A DNA stretch of 64,000 nucleotides from Piper betle (taxonomy: Eukaryota; Streptophyta; Magnoliopsida; Piperales; Piperaceae). The position numbers and the translations under genes were made by a program. This document shows, piece by piece, positions 25,292 through 38,160 of the stretch. Positions within the stretch are counted from its first letter, which is position 1, and each line of letters opens with the position of its first letter. A model generated the notes under the pieces. It ran no database searches and was not told where the DNA came from. It saw only the letters and a list, made by a program, of their open reading frames with translations. The stretch lies in contig JAURVB010014564.1 in NCBI GenBank assembly GCA_033002965.1, positions 39,560 through 103,559 of the forward strand, written 5' to 3'.

Positions 25292-28285
25292 TGTAACAAC
25301 CTGCCCGTTCCGAGCCACGAGCCAAGTGTTACTATATGAAACTAAGCGTCTCATAAATTAATTTTCTATTAATTTTCAAGATTTTAAATAAACTCTTGAC
25401 ATAAAAGTTAATATAATAAATGCTTGGAATAATCTAAGTCCCATGAACAGAACCAAAATCCCACTGCCATGCAAACAATCTCGAGAAAAGAATAGTCCAA
25501 TAATAGAGTCCTCCAATTGTCCCGACTCTACCCATCCTTCCATGCTCATACTTGCGGAGGCAATTCCATGTTAGTGATAAAAACACTAAGTTGTATAATT
25601 ATAAGAAATAATTAATATATCCCACAACATCTGAATTACATTTTTTAGTGATTATGAGCCTATGTTGAGCTCTTAATATGCTGGGAGGGTGGCCGCCCAT
25701 CCAACTACAATCCCATGTATGCGCACACACGCTACATGGCCCTCGGCCTATAGTCACCAATATTTGCCATTGACTCACCCTGTCGGTATCACAAGTGCAT
25801 AATGAGCCATCTTGCGCCATTGGGCCCTGTCACCCCTTTCGACATGGGGGCAGGTATTTAATCTTTCAAGGGGTGCTGCCCTATGTCGGATTGAGTCAAT
25901 TCATTGACCCCGGTTGCGCTCGGCGCATGGTGGTCGAATATGAACTCAAGTCGACCAAGACTCCCACATAGAAATTTTTTAAGGGTGCTGCCCTATGTCG
26001 GACCAATTCTTACCCGGTTGAGCTGGGCGCATGGTGATCGAATGTTGAATCAGGCCGACCAAGACTCCCAAATCGAAATATATAACATTTCAAGTAATTA
26101 TACGAACATAAAATTGTGATGAGGTACCCGCAACTACGACACAGGATCTTAATATGGATGTAATTTCTTTAAAGTCAAATGTGCTCACAAGTTATCCAGA
26201 GGATGTTTCATTTAACAACAAAACTTTCCTTTATATAGAAGAATATGTGTAGAATTCAAGAAGTTACTACATTAAATTTTATAAATATGTGTGGAATTTA
26301 GAAAGTCATTTGTGTGATAACGTAAAGTCAAAAAGTAATTATTAAGTTAATACGAATGGATGTTAAATCCTAAAAATATTATAAATATCATTATACCGAT
26401 ATGCTAAAGGTCAAAATCGATAATTTATAATATTAATTTTTTCAAGAATTAATTTAATTAAATAATATTTACTGTTTGTTCTAAGATTTACAAAACCTTA
26501 AATAAAATAACCTAATTATTTTTTTCAGGGTTTTACAATCTCCCTAGCTTAGGAATTTTCGTCCTGAAAAATATAATAAGGAAAAAAATCGGGATTTTAC
26601 AATCTTCCCTAGCTTGAGAATTTTCGTCCTCCAAAATATAATAGGGTCATGAGGAGAAAAATTGGTGTTTTTTTTCTTGATTTAAGCATTGCCACTCATA
26701 TGCATAGCTAAAGTGGGGCGCACTGTCCCATGACATGGTTATCCATATCGCACAGGTGTCCCATACCACCCATACTACCTAGATAACACCTCTAATTGTA
26801 AAGGCGTCCCATATACGCTCATTGGCTTAAGCGTCACGTGCACCTAGCATGACACATAAGTGGCACACCCATAATTATTTACCATCTAAAATAATAAAAA
26901 TTAATTCTATAAAAGAATGATCAATTCATATATAAAAGAAATTTTATCCTCGGGACAGTGGACTCTTAGACTTTCAACAAGGTAATGATTGATTTGCATG
27001 GTTCCGTGGGAAACACAGCTCTGATACCACCTGTAATGACCTGCCCGTTCCGAACCACGAGCCAAGTGTTACTACATGAAACTAAGTGTCTCATAAATTA
27101 ATTTTCTATTAATTTTCAAGATTTTAAATAAACTCTTGACATAAAAGTTAATATAATAAATGCTCGGAATAATCTAAGTCCCATGAACCGAACCAAAATC
27201 TCACTGCCATGCAAACAATCTCGAGAAAAGAATAGTCCAATAATAGAGTCCTCCAGTTGTCCCGACTCTACCCATCCTTCCATGCTCATACCTGCGGAGG
27301 CAATTCCACGTTAGTGATAAAAACACTAAGTCATATAATTACAAGAAATAATTAATATATTCCACAACATCTGAATTACATCTTTTAGTGATTATGAGCC
27401 TATGCTGAGCTCTTAATATGCTGGGAGGGTGGCCGCCCATCCAGCTACAATCCCATGTATGCGCACACACGCTACATGGCCCTCGGCCTATAGTTACCGA
27501 TATTTGCCATTGACTCACCCTCTCGGTATCACAAGTGCATAATGAGCCGTCTTGCGCCACTGCGCCCTGTCACCCCTTTCGGCATGGGGGCAGGTATTTA
27601 ATCTTTCAAAGGGTGCTGCCCTATGTCGGATTGAGTCAATTCATTGACCCCGGTTGCGCTCAGCGCATGGTGGTCGAATATGAACTCAATTCGACCAAGA
27701 CTCCCACATAGTAATTTTTTAAGGGTGCTGCCCTATGTCGAACTGAACTAATTCTTTAGCCCCGGTTGCGCTCGGCGCATGGTGATCGAATATGGACACA
27801 TGCCAACCAAGACTCCCAAATCGAAATATATAACATTTCAAATAATTATACGAACCTGAAATTGTGATGAGGTACCCGCAACTACGACACAGGATCTTAA
27901 TATGGATGCAATTTCTCTAAAGTCAAATATGCTCACAAGTTATCCAGAGGATGTTTCATTTAACAACAGAACTTTCCTTTATATAGAAGAATATGTGTAG
28001 AATTCAAGAAGTCACTACATTAAATTTTATAAATATGTGTGGAATTCAAAAAGTCATTTGTATGATAACGTAAAGTCAAAAAGTAATTATTAAGTTAATA
28101 CGAATGGATGTTAAATCCTAAAAATATTATAAATATCATTATACCGATATGCTAAAGGTCAAAATCGATAATTTATAATATTAATTTTTTTCAAGAATTA
28201 ATTTAATTAAATAATATTTACGGTTCATTCTAAGATTTACAAAACCCTAAATTAAATAACCTAATTATTTTTTTCAAGGTTTTAC
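25292..28285 (-). mobile_element. LTR-C element: 1.25-kb LTRs, ~0.5-kb non-coding internal region
   Basis: Left LTR 25,292-26,537 and right LTR 27,032-28,285 are near-identical over their length. They begin 'tgtaa(c/t)(a/g)acctgcccg' and end '...gggttttaca'. Orientation is minus: 'gctctgatacca' (27,018-27,029), the complement of the Met-tRNA primer site, lies 2 bp from the right LTR, and the minus-strand purine tract 'aagctagggaga' abuts the left LTR. The 494-bp internal region has no coding frame, so the element is non-autonomous (LARD-like in organisation, though very short inside). The left flank 'agttg' is not repeated at the right, where a TRIM begins immediately, so one edge was rearranged. 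Confidence 0.85.
27018..27029 (-). promoter_or_regulatory. Primer binding site of LTR-C element (Met-tRNA)
   Basis: Minus-strand 'tggtatcagagc', two bases inside the 5' LTR of the minus-strand element. Confidence 0.85.
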
Positions 28286-28291
28286 AATATT

Positions 28292-28683
28292 TATAATGAC
28301 CCGGCCCAAAGTGCAACATAATGGGCGTAAGTCATTTCTTTAAAATGGTTAACCCAAGTTAAAGATCTATAGTCCATTCCCACTTATAAACAGGATCTTA
28401 GCCCAGTAGGTATTAGATGTGGGACTCAGTTGAGGGATCTCATAATCCACCCACCTTAGGAAATTTTGTCCCCGAAATTCCTACACACAGCCTTCGTTAC
28501 TAGCCACACTACATGCCCTTCTTTGGCTCGTGACTGGTAGCCTTAGCCAACGTCTGTATTCTAGCCCACCATCTAACACGGAACCAGGTTGCTCTAATAC
28601 CATTTATAATGACCCGGCCCAAAGTGCAATGTAATGGGCCTAAGTCATTTCTTTAAAATGGTTAACCCAAGTTAAAGATCTAT
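28292..28683 (-). mobile_element. TRIM element 3 (same family as the 62.7-64 kb array), truncated
   Basis: One full LTR (28,292-28,444, 153 bp) and the first half of a second (28,605-28,683). Between them lies a ~160-bp internal region bearing the PPT ('ccacccaccttaggaaat' on plus) and the primer site ('gctctaatacca', 28,591-28,602, one change from consensus). It is the inverted complement of the array unit. LTR 2 stops after 'agatctat', where Athila 3' sequence resumes. Confidence 0.82.
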
Positions 28684-29930
28684 ATGTGAATTAGTCTTAC
28701 CTTTCTTGGGAAAAATTTATTAATTGATATGAGGGATGAACTGAGTAAAAGTTTGCATTCAAGAGTTGGTTCTCTACTTTATATTATTTTCACAATCCTT
28801 TGGTTTAGATGATTATTTTCACAATCCATTGGTTTAGATGATTTCAATGAATGTTTTGCAATTAGAATTATACATGATGGTCATGACTTTTAGAATTTGC
28901 CTTGTGACTTTTGAGGTGAAATGTTTGGCTTGCCATGTAGATGGAAAAGGATATAGGCAATTCTTTTGATGAGTCTGGGCCTTTCTTCAAGCCTACCTAA
29001 TATCAATTATCCTCTACACACAATTTCATGGCCTTTATTATACGTGTTTGTTTGATTATTCTTATTTTAGCCTTGTCCTTTTTATTGAAAATATATTTGG
29101 ATGCTTGAGTCCTAACACCCTAGTGTTTTGAATTCGTTCTAAATTCTAACAGGGATGAAACTTTGAGTAGTATGGGGGAGGCATTGCTTTTCATAGAGTG
29201 GTGATTGAGTAAATAGTGTGGACTTTCCTGACACTTTGCTTTGTAAAAAAAAGAAAAAAAAAAAAAGAAAAAATTGAAAAAAAGAAGAAAATGGAAAACA
29301 AGATGAGACAATGATCCTCCACCGGTACACACAAGATCAAGCAATGGGCTTCCATTGGTTTGAAATAAAAGAAAAAAGTAGCAGGTGCCAATGAAAAATC
29401 AAAACAAAGTTAGTTCTTATATTGGGTCAACTTACTACTACATTTAAGGAAGTTTGTGTCATATTGTTATGGTGTTTGGGGATTTGTTGTACATGTATGT
29501 CAGGATTTAGAAAGGATTTTTAATGCTAGGGTACATATTAGCCTCTGATTTTTTTATCTTGTTTATCATATTTTTGGTTCCTAGCCCTTGGCCCCGTTAC
29601 AACCTATAAAGACCTGTTGATTCCATTGAATTGACATCGCCCACATTAGTGGAGATGGGAGCAAAAGCTGAACATATTTAAGCATGTGCTTGATTGTATT
29701 TTCTTGGTTGCAGATGAAAATGATAAGCTAATGGATTATCTTACACACACACGCGCGTAGAGCCTTCTTATTGAGAAAGGGAATTTCTGATTTGATTGAC
29801 ATCTTGTTGCCTCTGGATAGTTTGATTAAGAACCATATGAGAACATAATGGGGACTAAGTATTTTTATGTAGTAAAATTTTCTTGGTTATAATATTTTGT
29901 TCGGGGCGTGCAAAAGTTTAAGTTTGGGGG
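28684..29930 (+). other. 3' non-coding region and PPT of the Athila-like element
   Basis: It contains an A-rich tract (about 29,246-29,290) and ends in the polypurine-type 'aagtttaagtttgggggtg' directly before the 3' LTR. No env-like or other coding frame is visible. Minus-strand frames at 29,120-29,391 are generated by the poly-A tract. Confidence 0.7.
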
Positions 29931-30858
29931 TGTATTAAGTGTTTAAAGTATACAATATTTAACCATGTTTTTAATATGATTTTGTACTTCCTGGGTATAA
30001 ACATTATTAATTAGTTGATATTTCTCGTTTTATTCTATTTAATTAATATTTTATGAGATATGCTTAATTTTGGAGTTTTAATGCAGAAAAAGATGAAACA
30101 AGTTAAGCTTTGGAATTGAAAAGTCATGGTCACCCAATGGTTACTACAAGGAATGACAAAGCTCGATGAGGATGGATGTACATTGCTTTGGCTGCATTTG
30201 AGTATGTCGAGGAGTTGGAAATTTGAATGGACATGATAATCAATTTGAATACATTGATTTGTAAAAAACCTCCTTCAATTCATGTATCTTGTGGCCATCT
30301 CATCTTCTATATAAAAGGGTGGTCATTTGTTGTTTGAGATATCTCTGAACTCTTGGCTTAGAAGTAGTTCTAGTTTTTGTAATTAATTCTTTTCATAATA
30401 AAAACTAGTTTCTTCTTTATAATATTTTCTATTTTTATTATGGAGTAATCATGTATTTTGTTCTAGAGAAGAACGGAACTTAACATGATTTAATTAAAGT
30501 CATTTCAACCTCTTACTCTTTTATTCAATCGGATTGTTTGAATTATCATGTTCTTAATGCTAAGAATAGATTGATCACCTATTTCTTAGATCATGAGCTT
30601 TAATTAGATTTTAGGAGAAATTAATTAGATTAGTCATTGATAATTCATCATACGACAATTGTTTTTACTATTGTTTCTATTTTGTTTCTAATTTTAGTTA
30701 GATTTATTCAAGTCGATTGTTTCTATTTTGTTTTTAATTTTATTTTGTTTAATTAATTTAAAGAAATTTATCTCTCTGTGGGAATGATACTCAAATTTAT
30801 CATTATATTACATGTTTTGACCGTGTATAACTTGCATGTCATTAAAATTATTCAAACA
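29931..30858 (+). repeat. 3' LTR of the Athila-like element
   Basis: Matches the 5' LTR from 'attaagtgtttaaagtatac' to 'ttattcaaaca', with one ~250-bp deletion after 'catcatacgac' (about 30,656) and numerous point changes. Confidence 0.85.
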
Positions 30859-32299
30859 ACTTGCATGCGTCTGCCGGCTTCCAACTAAGGCGACAACCAC
30901 CAGCGACCATCCCTAGCTTCTTCCCCATCCTTCCCAACCCTTTTTGCCACTTTCACCCTCGCCATAGATAGTAGATCCTTACACGGTCACCCCCACCCTG
31001 ACCAAACCACTTACCTCTCTCCCACGGCTTCCTTTGCCTTAACTGGGGCTGTCTTGAGCCACAGCCACCATGAGTTGTGCTGCCGGCCATTCCCTTTGAT
31101 AGGGTCATCTCTTCCGACCAGCTCCTCCCCACCAAGCTTGCCTCCTCCTCGTCGCTCATCCCACATAGCAGCACCAGGTCTGTAGTCACCGATTTGATTT
31201 GCGGTGTTTCTGCACTGCAGCCAGCCACCATCGCTGTTGGCCAGTCATAGGCCGGCTAGAGCAGCTCCGGTCAGGCCTTGTCATGACCTAGCACGTGCTC
31301 CAGTCCTAGCTCAGCCAAGTCCTCCCTCGGCCGAACCGCAGCTATGCCGACGGCAGCTGCGACTATTGCCGGCATCATAGTTGTCGCTTTTGACGCCGAT
31401 ATTAGGTATATGTTACTGCCGATTGATTTGATTTTAGTTTATGATTGTGGATAGCATAGCATGATTAAATTATGATAATTGATATGTATCGCATCGAATT
31501 AGAGAAAATATGAAGTTAGGTATTAATTTTTACAAATGGTGTAATTTGATTGATAGTTGGCTAGGATGACTAAATCTGAGTTGTTTGCAATTGGAGATTG
31601 AATTGTGTTAATATGTTGTTAATCATAAATGATTACAAATACTATGATTAAAGTATAATTAAAAACCTTAGATTTTCTTCATCAGGGTAATATGTAAATT
31701 AGTAATTAATAGGAATATTGAGTTGAACACAACATGTTACACATAGCATTGGATTATGGATCGAATCATGGATTATGTTATCGTGAATCAGAATGATGAA
31801 ATGATGAATTCATGATCTAGATTGATGTTACCAAGTAAGTTAATAGATTGTAATTGGAATGGATGATTTATTTGTGTTAGTATAGGTGTTAATGTTTCAT
31901 TACATAGATGTATATGATTTTGTTGTGATGTGTTGATGGAATTAGACATGAGCATAAATCAGGAATTGAACATGAATTGAGAATTCATGAATCAGTTAGT
32001 AGTTATCATGCATGAATTGAGAATTCATGAATCACTAAGTAGTTATTGAGGACTTATCAGATTATATAGCAACAATAGTTATTTCATAATTTCACTTGTC
32101 TTGTAATGTGTCTTCTATTCGACTGTTTGTGATTGCATATGTTTAGTTGTGGTCTTTGTTTGATTGATTGTCATTTTATATAGTTCTCCATCTCATTCAT
32201 GCATCACATGCTTAAATTGGGCGTCAGTATTTAATCTTGATGTGTATATACGAAGTAAGAGCTAATCGCCTAGGTGCGAGAACATGCTTGGAGCTTCTG

Positions 32300-35200
32300 T
32301 GTAAAACCCTGATTTTGGTTCACCTAAGAACTAAATCAGAAATGTTCTAGTCAAGTCAAGTCATGCTTAAAGTTGTTTGTTGATAAGGCTCGATCAATAA
32401 AATAGATTAAAACAACTTTCTTGGTGCCATGAGAATGAAGACATTGTTAAACACGCCGTCAAAGCACATCGAATATAAGCAAAAGTAAGAAAGTAGATAA
32501 TTGTGCTGAGCTCAAGTGTGTCTAGCATTTATCTATCCTCCCACCAAAGTTGACTCAGGATTTGTAAGACCTATATATATTATATGAAAAACACCAATAA
32601 CGAGTGTTACTGGTTCAAAAAATAACTAGTATAAACCAGCAAATGGGTATTCTATAACCCACAAAAACTTATGAAACTTTAGAATTGCTTCACATTGGGT
32701 GGCAAGACAACATACTTAAACAAGTGTCAGCGCACATGAATGGTTAATATTCATATTCATACATACAACACTTACACCCTCACATCCTCCGTATCATATT
32801 TGCCGCGGTACTCGAGTGGAACAATGAACGGTTAAGTTAGTGCTAAAAATTCTAGAAATGTATTGCGTTATGCAGGTACCCTTTATACATCACACTACCT
32901 CAGGGTTTGAAGGAGTACTAGTGGGGTCCATACATATCTTCATATCACTCGCTCTCTTATTCATGAAATCCATGATAATGTGCGTACTTATGTACTAGGT
33001 TTACGAAAGAGGCTCATATCATATATTTCTAGAGCTTTAATTTGAAAACCAACAAGGGTTCTCATCCTTTTAGTTTAATTAAACATGTGTAGAAAAACAT
33101 AGCTAAATGGCCTGATATTGGAGGGATCCGATAAAATGCCGCCGATGTCGTCCTACATGTAAAACATGATTAAATTCGACACATAGGGAGTCAAGCAGAG
33201 ATCAAGCAAAGGGAGAGTCCTACGAACCTGTGGTCCAAGCTCCAAGCACATCGATACATCTATGGCAAGCTCAGACTCCGTAACCTCCATCGAAACCCAC
33301 TACTAAGTAAAATACCGATGTCTCTATATGATGCATGCTGGTGATGTGTGCTAATATCATCAATACATCCTAATAAAGAAAACAATGCTACCAAGCCTAT
33401 ACCTAAACACCAGGCATGCAAATCGAGACATAAAAATAATAAATAACAATTAAATAAATAAATAAACAAATAAATACACTCATAAATAATTAGGTAAATA
33501 ATAAATATATGAACATAAATAATACTCTAATCATAAAATAATAATATAATTATACTATATAAATACACGACTAAACACAAGTAATTATCAACATATACTC
33601 GTGTTTGTAAATACATAAATAACTAAATATATAATTATTCCATAAACAAATAAATAAGCAAATAGTTAATACTCATTAATCAAGAATATTAATAATATCA
33701 TAGTCATACATTTCAAGAATACATAATTAAACACAAATAAATAATAACATACACATAAACAAAAAATAGATAAATAAATAAATAAATACAATTTAGTAAA
33801 CATAAATAAGACTAATATTAATAACTAAATATGTCATTACTAATAATAAATAATAAATAAATGAATGAACAATGTTAATTTATAATGAAGAATATCAATA
33901 TAAACATCAAATATACTAACATACGACTAAATACGTATAAACAATAACACGAGTAAGAAAATATATATGCATTACCAATAACAATAACTATGAGTTAAAA
34001 GAATAAATAAACTAAGATAAATTTGAGTAAAAAGAATATCTATGAATAAATGCATTATCAATAACACTAACTAGTCACATAATCATTCATCCTAAACAAC
34101 AAATATATAATAACAAGAAATGAATAATCACGAATAAATAAATAAAATAATTAATAAATAAAGAAAAATACTCATAACATTCAAACATAGTAAATAATGT
34201 GCATATACATCTAAACTAATCAAGGGAGTCTCGAATTATCAAAATCAGTCGAGAAGCGACTGAAAATGAGCTTAATCGGATCAGCTGAACTGAATTGAAC
34301 CAAGTTGGGCCGAGTCAACTTGGTCTGGGTAAGAAAACTGTTGGGCTGGTTTGCACTGAGGGACGCTGATGCAGGCTTGGACTAGCAGACTTACGCACAA
34401 TCAGGCAAACATGAACGCGAGCAAGCGGACGCAATGCGGGCAATCAGGCTCGACGGGGCGGTCGTTGCCCGTTGGTGAAAATGTCGTTGGCGACGCAGAT
34501 GGGGTTGCCGCTGATCGAGATCGACAGGGGGTGTCAAGGTGGAGGTGCTCGTGGTGACAATCGGTTATGTCTGGCCACTGGATGGCTGGAAAATGGCCGA
34601 GAACTAGCGGTATCGCCACCAAGTGCGGCGATGTCACCGGCGGCAATTGCGGTCTCGGTGGTAGTCATGGGTTGTCTCAAAATAGAGATCCGAGGACAAT
34701 GCGTGGGTGGTCGGATCGGCCGTAGGCAGGTTGTCGGCGCTGGAAAATGGCCCAAAAAGTGGCGGCGGTGATGATGAAAAGTGATAAAAAAACTCGGTCG
34801 CCGACGGTGGCTGCGGGGTACCGATGGTGACGGTGGGTTCAGACCGAGAGCAGACCACGAAGTGGTCACGATCATACTGATCTGGTGACCGGTAGAGGGC
34901 CGGGATCCTGCTGGCGGTGAGCTAAACTAGTGGCGAGCAATAATGGTGATTAAGTTCGAAAATGGGAGATAAACGTCTAAAAATTGATGGCTGAAACTAG
35001 AGTGGACGGCTCAGACCTTGCCATGTGGCATGATATGGATGTCTGATAACTTGTGGCCTTGGGGCCCACCTATGAGTATATTTAATATACATATGGACGG
35101 AAAACTCGGATCGAGACCATCCAAAGTCAAAACTGACTCGAGACCTAAAAGTAACTCTATCGGTGGGAATTGAGGCAAGAAAACTAAATGAGCCTCGAAC

Positions 35201-35597
35201 CCTGAATTCAATCGAGTGAAAAAAATCTACGACTCAATCAAGTTGGGCCCACAGGGGCAATTTGGTTGTATGAAATCCCTAACTAGCATGTAAATGAGAT
35301 ATTGTCAAAATTCCAAACGGATACTAAACACTGTAATGGCCTAGAACTATGCCTAAAAACCTGGCTCCACAAAAATCATATATATATCTCGCGTATACAC
35401 TAATAACTCATTCGATGTTGTAGCCTAATTAAAGCTATCATGTGCATGTCGGGCATACTCAGCCACCATAACATGCTCATATGGCCACCTGGACCCCACA
35501 CTCATATTCTGAAAACTAGTCTGGCTCGAACTCGTTTGAACCAACTCGATACTGACTCAAACCAGTCAAAACCCTAACCTGAAATTGAGGTTTTACA
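32300..35597 (-). mobile_element. Solo LTR-A copy 2, ~3.3 kb, TSD ttctg/ttatg
   Basis: It begins 'tgtaaaaccctgattttgg' and ends 'attgaggttttaca'. It is collinear with 4,047-7,080, including the 'gagaatgaagacattgttaaa' phrase, the AAAT-rich tract (about 33,430-33,790) and a GC-rich block (about 34,240-34,930). Flanking pentamers ttctg/ttatg differ by one base. Joining the flanks restores the 'gcttggagcttctg' to 'ggt' sequence of an LTR-B type target, as seen uninterrupted (complement) near 44,840. No coding region; long frames at 34,369-34,875 on both strands are due to high GC. Confidence 0.82.
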
Positions 35598-37091
35598 TTA
35601 TGCTAGGTTCGTTTAGGATTCATCCCTGTTTTACCCTCTATTTTCTCATATATTTGTTTTATTACTTGTAGGACGGATTAAGTGGCATTTTATCAAATCC
35701 TACTTAACCGAAGCCATTTAATCAACCAGTTTTCCAGATTTATAATCCTCGAGGATGAGATCGCTCAAGTATGTTTTCAAAAACAAAATTCACCACGAGT
35801 TCCCTTCGGGCCTATTATATAAATACCTTCGTATGCTTACATATAAATAATTTTATCACATTTCAGTGAGATAAGACATAGGAAAACCGACTTGCACAAA
35901 CTATGAGCGGGTACATGTGCCAATCAAAGCTAGCTCAAGATTAGTGAGTGGTCTATTCCATTCGTGAGGGATACTGACAACTCCGCATTTGAGTTCCTCA
36001 CATCCAAAGAACGTGGAGGTTTACGGGTACTATTATTTACAATGCACGTCAGGACTTGTGGTTCAAAGGGTACTAAAGGCGACTTTCCTGAGAGTACTTG
36101 GCCTTCATGCTTAAGGCGAGGATAATTATGGAGGACAGGAGAGGGCTTAGGATATACTGGTAGTCCCGAGGGGCCAAAAAGTAAGAAATAATAAAATGCC
36201 AAAAGAGGCATTAACAGAGCAATCAGTTCAGGATGCTAACAGGTCTGCAGTTTGGTGGCTCCTCAGTAGGTGCCCTTTAGAGAGTTCTGGTGAATTATAT
36301 GAATGTTTTTCTTCATATGAGAGTTAGCTCTCATAGCCAAATTGATATAGTAATATTTTGGGCCGGTAAGATTTGTAACTAACGTGTTTTTATAATATAT
36401 GTAGGTGATAATCATGAGTTGGATGTCCCAGCGTTGACAAAGGAGTAGCGTGTTTCATGCACACACATGTCAGACGGTCGAATGTTAATATTTTGTTTAT
36501 GTTGTCATTATATTGAGAATGATGTGATGAAATGCAAGGTATGATAATATGATGTGATATGATATCTACTTTAGTAGAAAAAATATCTAATGATGATATG
36601 TTAATATACATGTTTTAATAAATATATTGAGAAATTGAATATGTACAACAAGTGAGTCAAGACCCAAATATGATGGGAAATGTGAATAGAATGCACAGGC
36701 AAGGTCGAGACCCATATTCAGAGTGATTTATACAGTATATTAGAATTCTGTGTGAACGAAATGTTTGATATATAAATATGTATATTTAAATATTGTTTTG
36801 ACAAGGTGGCCCCTAATTGCACTTTTAGGGGAGACTTCGTCTGTTTTATTTCAAGAATTTTCTTTGATTTTATTGGAATTATTTTATTTTGTGAATTGGT
36901 TGACATGTCATCCATATAGTCGCATGTTAGGCTTTTGTGCATTCATCCATGCATAGTGATTAGTATCTTCATCTTAAGACCCCGAAAGTAGATCTGCACG
37001 GGTCGGGTTCAGAGTTAGCTGACCTAGCTGGGACCAATGAGATTCCAATTCAGTTCTCTAGCGTAAACCGGATTTGGGGTGTTAAATAGAA

Positions 37092-38160
37092 GCTTGTTGG
37101 TTTTACATTTCTTGTTGCTGATTTTGCATGAACTGTATAGACATTTCTTTCATTAACAACTTCTTTTCAATAGGTGGTAACATCCTATTTTGTGACTGAG
37201 CTTGAAATCCTAGTAGTGGTTGGACCCATTTAAATTTGAATTTTCCTCCAACCTGGATTATAGGTATTGGAGTAAGGGTTGTTTTGATTCCTGCTATAAT
37301 TGCTTATGAAGTTGGTCGTCTCTATTTGCAAAGGACAATGCTGGAATGATAATTTTCACAAAAATCAGAGGGCAGGACTTGTGTTGCTTGTGCACTGGCC
37401 TGGGTCATGGTTTGAAGATTCTGCATGTGCTTATTCAATGTCGCCATTTGTGCTGACATGGCATTAAGAGCATCCACTTGTATTACTCCTGGCGCATTCT
37501 TCCTTGTTGTCGTACATACATTATCTATTGGTGATTGGAGGCTAGCTTCTCCATTAACTCATAAGCTTTACCATATGTTTTTGTCATGATGGAACCTTCT
37601 CCTGTAGCATCCATATGTAAAAGTTTTGAATTTGAACCCATGGTTGAATCCCATGATAAGGAAACTTCCTTAGTAAGTCCTTAAACCTCTCCCATGTATC
37701 ATAGAAGGATTCATTCTTCATTTAAACAAATGAAGTAATCTCACTCCTGAACTACTCTATCTGGGAAGGTGGGAATTATTTCAACATGAATTTTCTAACC
37801 ATCTCTTCCCAAGTAGTGGTTGAGTTTGGTGCTAATGAATTGAACCACAATCTAACTACTCCCATTAAGGAAAATAGAAATAGTCTTAGTCTAATTTCAT
37901 CTTCGTACAATTAGTATTGCTTGTATGAGTCACAAATTGCTACAAAGTTCAACAAGTGCATGTGAGGATTCTCACTGGGCAGCCCATTGACCTGTCCAAT
38001 TGATTGTAGAATTTGAAACATCACAGATTTTAGCTCAAAGTTGTTGTCTAGACTCTTCCAATTGTGACAAAGCTAGTTCCACCAATGATGTGTTGTCACG
38101 TTCCAAGCTTATTCTAAGGCACTGGCCTCACTTGGTTACCCACATTCTGGTTTACAATGG
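37092..38160 (-). pseudogene. gag of the older minus-strand Athila/Tat-like element
   Basis: Minus-strand translation shows the Ty3 gag core: 'TWERFKDLLRKFPYHGI' (about 37,655-37,705), 'TTTWEEMVRKFML' just upstream, and 'LRLFLFSLMG' further upstream, in broken frames with stops. It is displaced from its pol (18,920-21,054) by the solo LTR-B. A second break at 38,161 is the solo LTR-C. Confidence 0.75.

Larger units (their letters stand above)
21735..30858 (+). mobile_element. Athila-like Ty3 retrotransposon, degraded, with nested insertions
   Basis: Order seen: 5' LTR (21,735-22,920), primer site (22,926-22,943), gag (about 23,248-24,598), protease (about 24,599-25,291), a block of later insertions (25,292-28,683), the 3' non-coding region (28,684-29,930) and 3' LTR (29,931-30,858). 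RT, RNase H and integrase are absent, lost at or before the nested insertions. Flanks 'acctt' and 'acttg' are at best an imperfect duplication. The GC-rich DNA on both sides joins into one LTR-B block, which supports a single insertion. Confidence 0.82.
21060..37086 (+). mobile_element. Solo LTR-B in three pieces, exact TSD 'tagaa'
   Basis: The pieces are 21,060-21,734, 30,859-32,299 and 35,598-37,086, about 3.6 kb in all. The first piece aligns in order with the minus-strand LTR at 59,795-62,621 (start 'tgtaaaac', then 'cagggtcttata', 'cagaacacgtgt', then a GC-rich block). The last piece ends 'ggatttggggtgttaaa', with the canonical CA mutated. The flanks 'tagaa' (21,055-21,059) and 'tagaa' (37,087-37,091) match exactly across 16 kb. 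That fixes it as one insertion later interrupted by the Athila-like element and by a solo LTR-A. The outer flanks are the pol and gag of one minus-strand element. Confidence 0.85.

Noticed and set aside
29120..29391. Minus-strand Phe-rich ORFs
   Set aside because: Produced by the A-rich tract of the Athila-like 3' non-coding region; three frames are open at once.
34369..34875. Overlapping long ORFs on both strands in GC-rich DNA
   Set aside because: They lie in the GC-rich block of a solo LTR, exist on both strands at once, are Pro/Arg/Gly-rich and have no domain; GC content alone lowers stop frequency. The same applies to 5,705-6,531, 21,393-21,813 and 61,536-61,989.
21055..37091. Reading 21.06-37.09 kb as several unrelated LTR pieces
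   Set aside because: The matching 'tagaa' flanks, collinear alignment with the LTR at 59,795-62,621 and the same minus-strand element on both outer sides favour one split solo LTR.
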